Part shown: one piece after another, positions 6,551 through 8,567 of the stretch
How positions within the stretch are numbered: the first letter of the stretch is position 1
How the letters are laid out: each line of letters opens with the position of its first letter
Source: CAYYJS01 sp964472315
GTDB taxonomy: Bacteria > Verrucomicrobiota > Kiritimatiellia > UBA8416
Length of the DNA stretch: 8,567 nt
Assembly (NCBI GenBank): GCA_964472315.1
Contig: CAYYJS010000086.1
Coordinates: forward strand, 1 to 8,567
Direction: 5' to 3'
Made by a program: the position numbers and the translations under genes
Notes under the pieces: generated by a model
The model's input: the letters and a program-made list of their open reading frames with translations, nothing else
Told to the model about the DNA's origin: nothing
Databases searched by the model: none

Positions 6551-6625
6551 CTGGGAGCGCGGGCGTCCCGCCCGCTTGAAAATGCACATGTCTGGCAACT
6601 GCGGGCGAGACGCCCGCGCTCCCAG
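6551..6625. repeat. REP/BIME-like double hairpin after mutM
   Basis: Arms 6551-6575 and 6601-6625 are inverted repeats matching at 24 of 25 positions around a 25-base loop. Each arm is also its own small hairpin: gcgggcg-tcc-cgcccgc on the left and gcgggcg-aga-cgcccgc on the right. This is the geometry of paired REP elements. It begins 18 bases after the mutM stop and could also stabilise or end that transcript. No T-run follows, so it is not a classical intrinsic terminator. Both strands are open across it and encode low-complexity GRPAR/RDARAP-like peptides, which are by-products of the palindrome. Confidence 0.85.
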
Positions 6626-6708
6626 GCGAACAACGGCGAATGTCCACGACTGCACCCAATCGCAGTGCGCCCCCCTGGTGTCGGCCCTGATTCCCCGCTT
6701 GCGCCCGC
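6622..6708. repeat. Dispersed repeat, copy B, joined to the hairpin
   Basis: Bases 6622-6672 match 21-72 at about 90% identity, and a weaker match runs to about 6706. Copy B starts inside the right hairpin arm and ends where flotillin-like coding sequence begins (6709-6712), so it borders the truncated gene. The interval 6533-6708 contains only the hairpin and this repeat; I see no gene in it. Confidence 0.7.
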
Positions 6709-7129
6709 GGGCGTGCCGTCATCGCGACCATGAAGATCGAGGAGATCAACGCCGACCGGCAGGTGTTCCTGCAGAAGGTGAACGAAGCCGTTTCCGGCGA
6801 GCTGGAGAAGATCGGCCTGGCGCTGATCAACGTCAACATCCGGGACACCGAAGCCGTCCACGCCGAAACGGATGCCAATGCCAAGAAGGTCAGCCATGTC
6901 GCCAACCAGCGGGTGGCCGAGGAATCGGCCCGCAACAAATTCGAGTCGGCCGCGCGCGAGGCCGACGGCGCGATCCGCGTGGCCCGGGAATTTGCCGAGA
7001 AGAAGGCCGAGGACGCCAAGTCCGAACGCGAGCAGGCGCGCCTCAATGCCGAGGTTGTCGTTCCGGCGAATGCGGAGCGCGAAAAGGTGATCATCGCGGC
7101 CGACGCGCGGCGCGAGCAGTCCATTCGCG
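6709..7129 (+). pseudogene. Flotillin-like (SPFH family) gene fragment
   Basis: The frame reads RAVIATMKIEEINADRQ, then GELEKIGLALINVNIRD, an Ala/Glu/Lys/Arg-rich coiled-coil stretch, and NAEVVVPANAEREKVIIAADA. This is the order of a flotillin from the end of its SPFH domain into the coiled coil, where the EEINADR and LINVNI motifs are typical. Flotillins are membrane-anchored scaffolds of about 400-500 residues. Here the N-terminal membrane and SPFH part and the C-terminal part are missing, leaving about 135-140 recognisable residues. Homology begins before ATG 6730, with an in-frame stop at 6688-6690, and the left edge touches the dispersed repeat. After about 7117-7130 the frame runs into the antisense of a BON fragment and stops at 7170. 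ATG 6730 has no clear ribosome binding site. I treat it as debris, not a working gene. Confidence 0.7.
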
Positions 7130-7406
7130 CGAGTTCGATATCCCGGCGCAGGTCGTCGTCGCTCTCGTAGACGCGGTCCACGATGACATGCAGATCGTTG
7201 CGCACCCCGCGGCTACCGCGTACGCCTGCCGCGATGGCCTCGGCGCGGGCATGCGCGAAATGCGAATCGACCGTGCCTTCGAGACAGACCGTTCCCCGCA
7301 CGCATGACACGGTGATGTCGAAGGCGGTCAGGACCGGATCCTTGAGCAGGGCGGCCCCCGCGGCGCTCGAGAGGACTTCGTCGGTGCGCGGCTCGGACGG
7401 GGTTAC
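7129..7406 (-). pseudogene. BON-domain protein fragment
   Basis: Read on the minus strand, in frame with the dehydrogenase fragment before it, are ALLKDPVLTAFDITVS, GTVCLEGTVDSHFAHARAEA and GSRGVRNDLHVIV. This is one nearly complete BON domain (OsmY/nodulation type), followed by VYESDDDLRRDIEL, the beginning of a second one. BON proteins are usually periplasmic and carry two or three such domains, which are thought to bind membranes or ligands. The second domain is cut after its first helix at about 7128-7131, where the sequence becomes antisense flotillin. No start codon, signal peptide or ribosome binding site of its own is visible. It survives only as part of a chimeric reading frame. Confidence 0.68.
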
Positions 7407-8036
7407 GACCAACCGATCCTCGACTTCGACCAGGGTCACCTTCGCTCCCAGCGCCGCGTAAACCTGTCCGAGCTCCAGACCGATGTAGCCGCCGCCGATG
7501 ACCAGAAGTCGTGCCGGGATATCGCGCACATCCAGCGCTTCGTAGGCGGTCATCGCGCGCGGCGAGTCGGGCACGCCGGGAAGGGTGGCCGGCGTCGATC
7601 CGGTTGCGACGATCGCATGCGCGAAACCGACCTCGCGCGTCTCCCCGGTCGCCGCGGTCAGCGTCGCCCGGTGCGCGTCTTCGAGCCGCGCCCGCCCCCG
7701 CACATACGCGATCTTCCGTCGGCTGACCAACTGCCCCAAGCCGCCGGTCAGCGCGGCGATCACCGAGTCCTTCCAGCGCCCGAGCGCGGCCGGATCGATG
7801 GTCGGCTGACCGAGTGCGATGCCCCAGGCGCCCGCCTGCTCGACCTCGTGCAGAAACGCGGCGACGTGCAGGAGCGCCTTCGAGGGAATGCACCCGCGAT
7901 ACAAACAGACGCCGCCCGGATTGGCCTCCGGGTCGACCAGCGTCACGGACATTCCCATGTCCGCGGCATGGAACGCCGCCGGGTAGCCACCGGGCCCCGC
8001 GCCGATCACCAGCAGGTCGGTATGGTCATTGGTCAT
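7407..8036 (-). pseudogene. lpd: Dihydrolipoamide dehydrogenase (E3), N-terminal part only
   Basis: E3 reoxidises the dihydrolipoyl arm of E2 in 2-oxoacid dehydrogenase complexes, using FAD and NAD. Residues 1-210 are clear. They include the FAD Rossmann motif GAGPGGYPAAF (12-22), the redox disulfide Cys44-x4-Cys49 in GGVCLYRGCIPSKALL, the second FAD motif AIVATGSTP, and the NAD-binding motif VIGGGYIGLELG (179-190). After VEVEDRLV the homology stops. The rest of the NAD domain, the central domain and the dimerisation domain with its His-Glu pair are absent, and the frame continues into a BON fragment. The product cannot be a working E3. ATG 8036 is a genuine start, with AAGGAT upstream (8045-8050 on the plus strand) and 6 bp after the E2 stop codon, as in E2-E3 operons. 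Confidence 0.82.
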
Positions 8037-8042
8037 TGGGGA

Positions 8043-8510
8043 TTATCCTTCCCATGCCATTTTGATGGGGTCTTCGATCGCCTCGACAATCCACTGCATA
8101 AACCGGACGCCGTCGGCGCCGTCGATGACCCGGTGATCGAATGACAGGGCCAGCGGCAGCAGGTTGCGCGGCCGGAACTGGCCATCCTGGAACACCGGCT
8201 CGACGCGCGCCCGTGCAACACCCAGGATCGCGACCTCCGGCCAGTTCACGATGGGGATGAAGGGGTCGCCGCCCAGCGCCCCGGCGTTGGTGATGGTCAG
8301 ACTGCCGCCGCGCATGTCGTCGGCGTCGAGCTTGCCGTCGCGCGCCCGGTTCGTGAGATCCTTCATCGCGACCGCCAACTCGATGACATTCTTGCGGTCG
8401 GCGTCCCGTATGACCGGCACGACCAGGCCGCGTTCCGTATCCATGGCCAGCCCGATATGGCAGTAGTGCTTGTACACGATTTCGTTGCGCGATCCATCCA
8501 CGCTGGCGTT
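8043..8510 (-). pseudogene. 2-oxoacid dehydrogenase E2 acyltransferase, C-terminal catalytic fragment
   Basis: E2 transfers the acyl group from the lipoyl arm to coenzyme A. About 155 residues of its catalytic domain are present. They include YKHYCHIGLAMDTERGLVVPVIRDADRK, GGSLTITNAGALGGDPFIPI, PEVAILGVARA and the active-site LALSFDHRVIDGADG, with the catalytic His codon at 8133-8135. The N-terminal lipoyl and E1/E3-binding domains and the first third of the catalytic domain are missing. Homology ends at about NAS (8502-8510). Beyond it an in-frame stop lies at 8523-8525, so the gene is cut rather than simply running off the window. A GTG at 8501 would give a 152-residue frame but has no ribosome binding site. 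The neighbour 6 bp downstream is lpd. Whether the substrate was pyruvate, a branched-chain oxoacid or another cannot be decided. Confidence 0.8.
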
Positions 8511-8567
8511 AACCCAAGTTTCTTAGTGGGCTGTGAATTCAGGCTCAAAATCGGAGTTTCTGCCCCC
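8511..8567. other. Unassigned lower-G+C tail joined to the E2 fragment
   Basis: The last 57 bases are close to half G+C, against about two thirds elsewhere, and contain stops in the E2 frame. No homology to an E2 is visible. This could be the end of an insertion sequence or another repeat, but I cannot match it to a known terminus and the window ends before more can be read. Confidence 0.4.

Noticed and set aside
6551..6625. Classical rho-independent terminator of mutM
   Set aside because: The inverted repeat is strong, but neither arm is followed by a T-run on either strand. A REP-like element that may protect the 3' end fits better.
21..6672. CRISPR array or tandem repeat cluster built from the dispersed repeat
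   Set aside because: Only two copies are visible, 6.6 kb apart, with no regular spacers and no cas genes.
6156..7128. Continuation of the E3-BON frame beyond the BON fragment as a real C-terminal domain
   Set aside because: From about 7128 onward it is antisense to the flotillin fragment, the repeat and mutM, and its composition fits a shadow frame. Only the E3 and BON parts show family motifs.
6543..7307. 254-codon plus-strand frame starting in the double hairpin
   Set aside because: Its first part is a translation of the palindrome and repeat (GRPAR, GRDARAPR). The rest is an out-of-frame reading of the flotillin and BON fragments.

Overview
This is a G+C-rich window, by eye about two thirds G+C, from a diderm bacterium. 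The first 6.5 kb is ordinary, intact housekeeping sequence, all on the plus strand. The gene mix is a DAP-type peptidoglycan gene, a tail-specific periplasmic protease, a lipoprotein with a bacterial Ig-like domain and an HU protein ending in a GRNPxTGE arm. It also has many GC-rich palindromes of the GCGGGCG...CGCCCGC type. Together these recall PVC-superphylum or related environmental lineages, with Kiritimatiellota/Lentisphaerota as one guess. I cannot fix the taxonomy from the sequence alone.

Left part (1-2571): pgpA (phosphatidylglycerophosphatase A) comes first, then a lipoprotein gene followed 21 bp later by hslO (Hsp33, a redox chaperone). Next is a single-gene HU/IHF-type unit that ends in a strong intrinsic terminator. 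Three candidate sigma70-type promoters with the same layout (TTG-type -35, exactly 17 bp, CA[G/C]AAT -10) sit in front of the lipoprotein, HU and protease genes. In two of them a short direct repeat containing A-tracts or ataaa abuts the -35. The protease promoter lies inside the HU terminator hairpin.

Middle part (2604-6532): prc-dapF-mutM looks like one operon, with gaps of 1 bp and 31 bp. It encodes a secreted S41 tail-specific protease, diaminopimelate epimerase and formamidopyrimidine-DNA glycosylase. All three carry their catalytic residues.

Right part (6533-8567): the sequence changes character. A REP/BIME-like double hairpin is followed by a repeat that also lies at the left edge of the window, upstream of pgpA. 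Directly after it comes a run of gene pieces: an internal fragment of a flotillin-like gene (plus strand), a BON-domain fragment (minus), the N-terminal 210 residues of a dihydrolipoamide dehydrogenase (minus) and the C-terminal part of its E2 acyltransferase partner (minus). The last 57 bases look foreign and less G+C rich. No piece is complete. The last three form an E2-E3 operon remnant fused in frame to a BON fragment. This is either a real rearrangement/decay hotspot next to the repeat or an assembly chimera. No RNA gene, CRISPR array, phage gene or recognisable transposase was seen. I did not find a convincing undescribed multi-gene system. The most interesting signals are the repeat-bordered mosaic and the shared promoter architecture.
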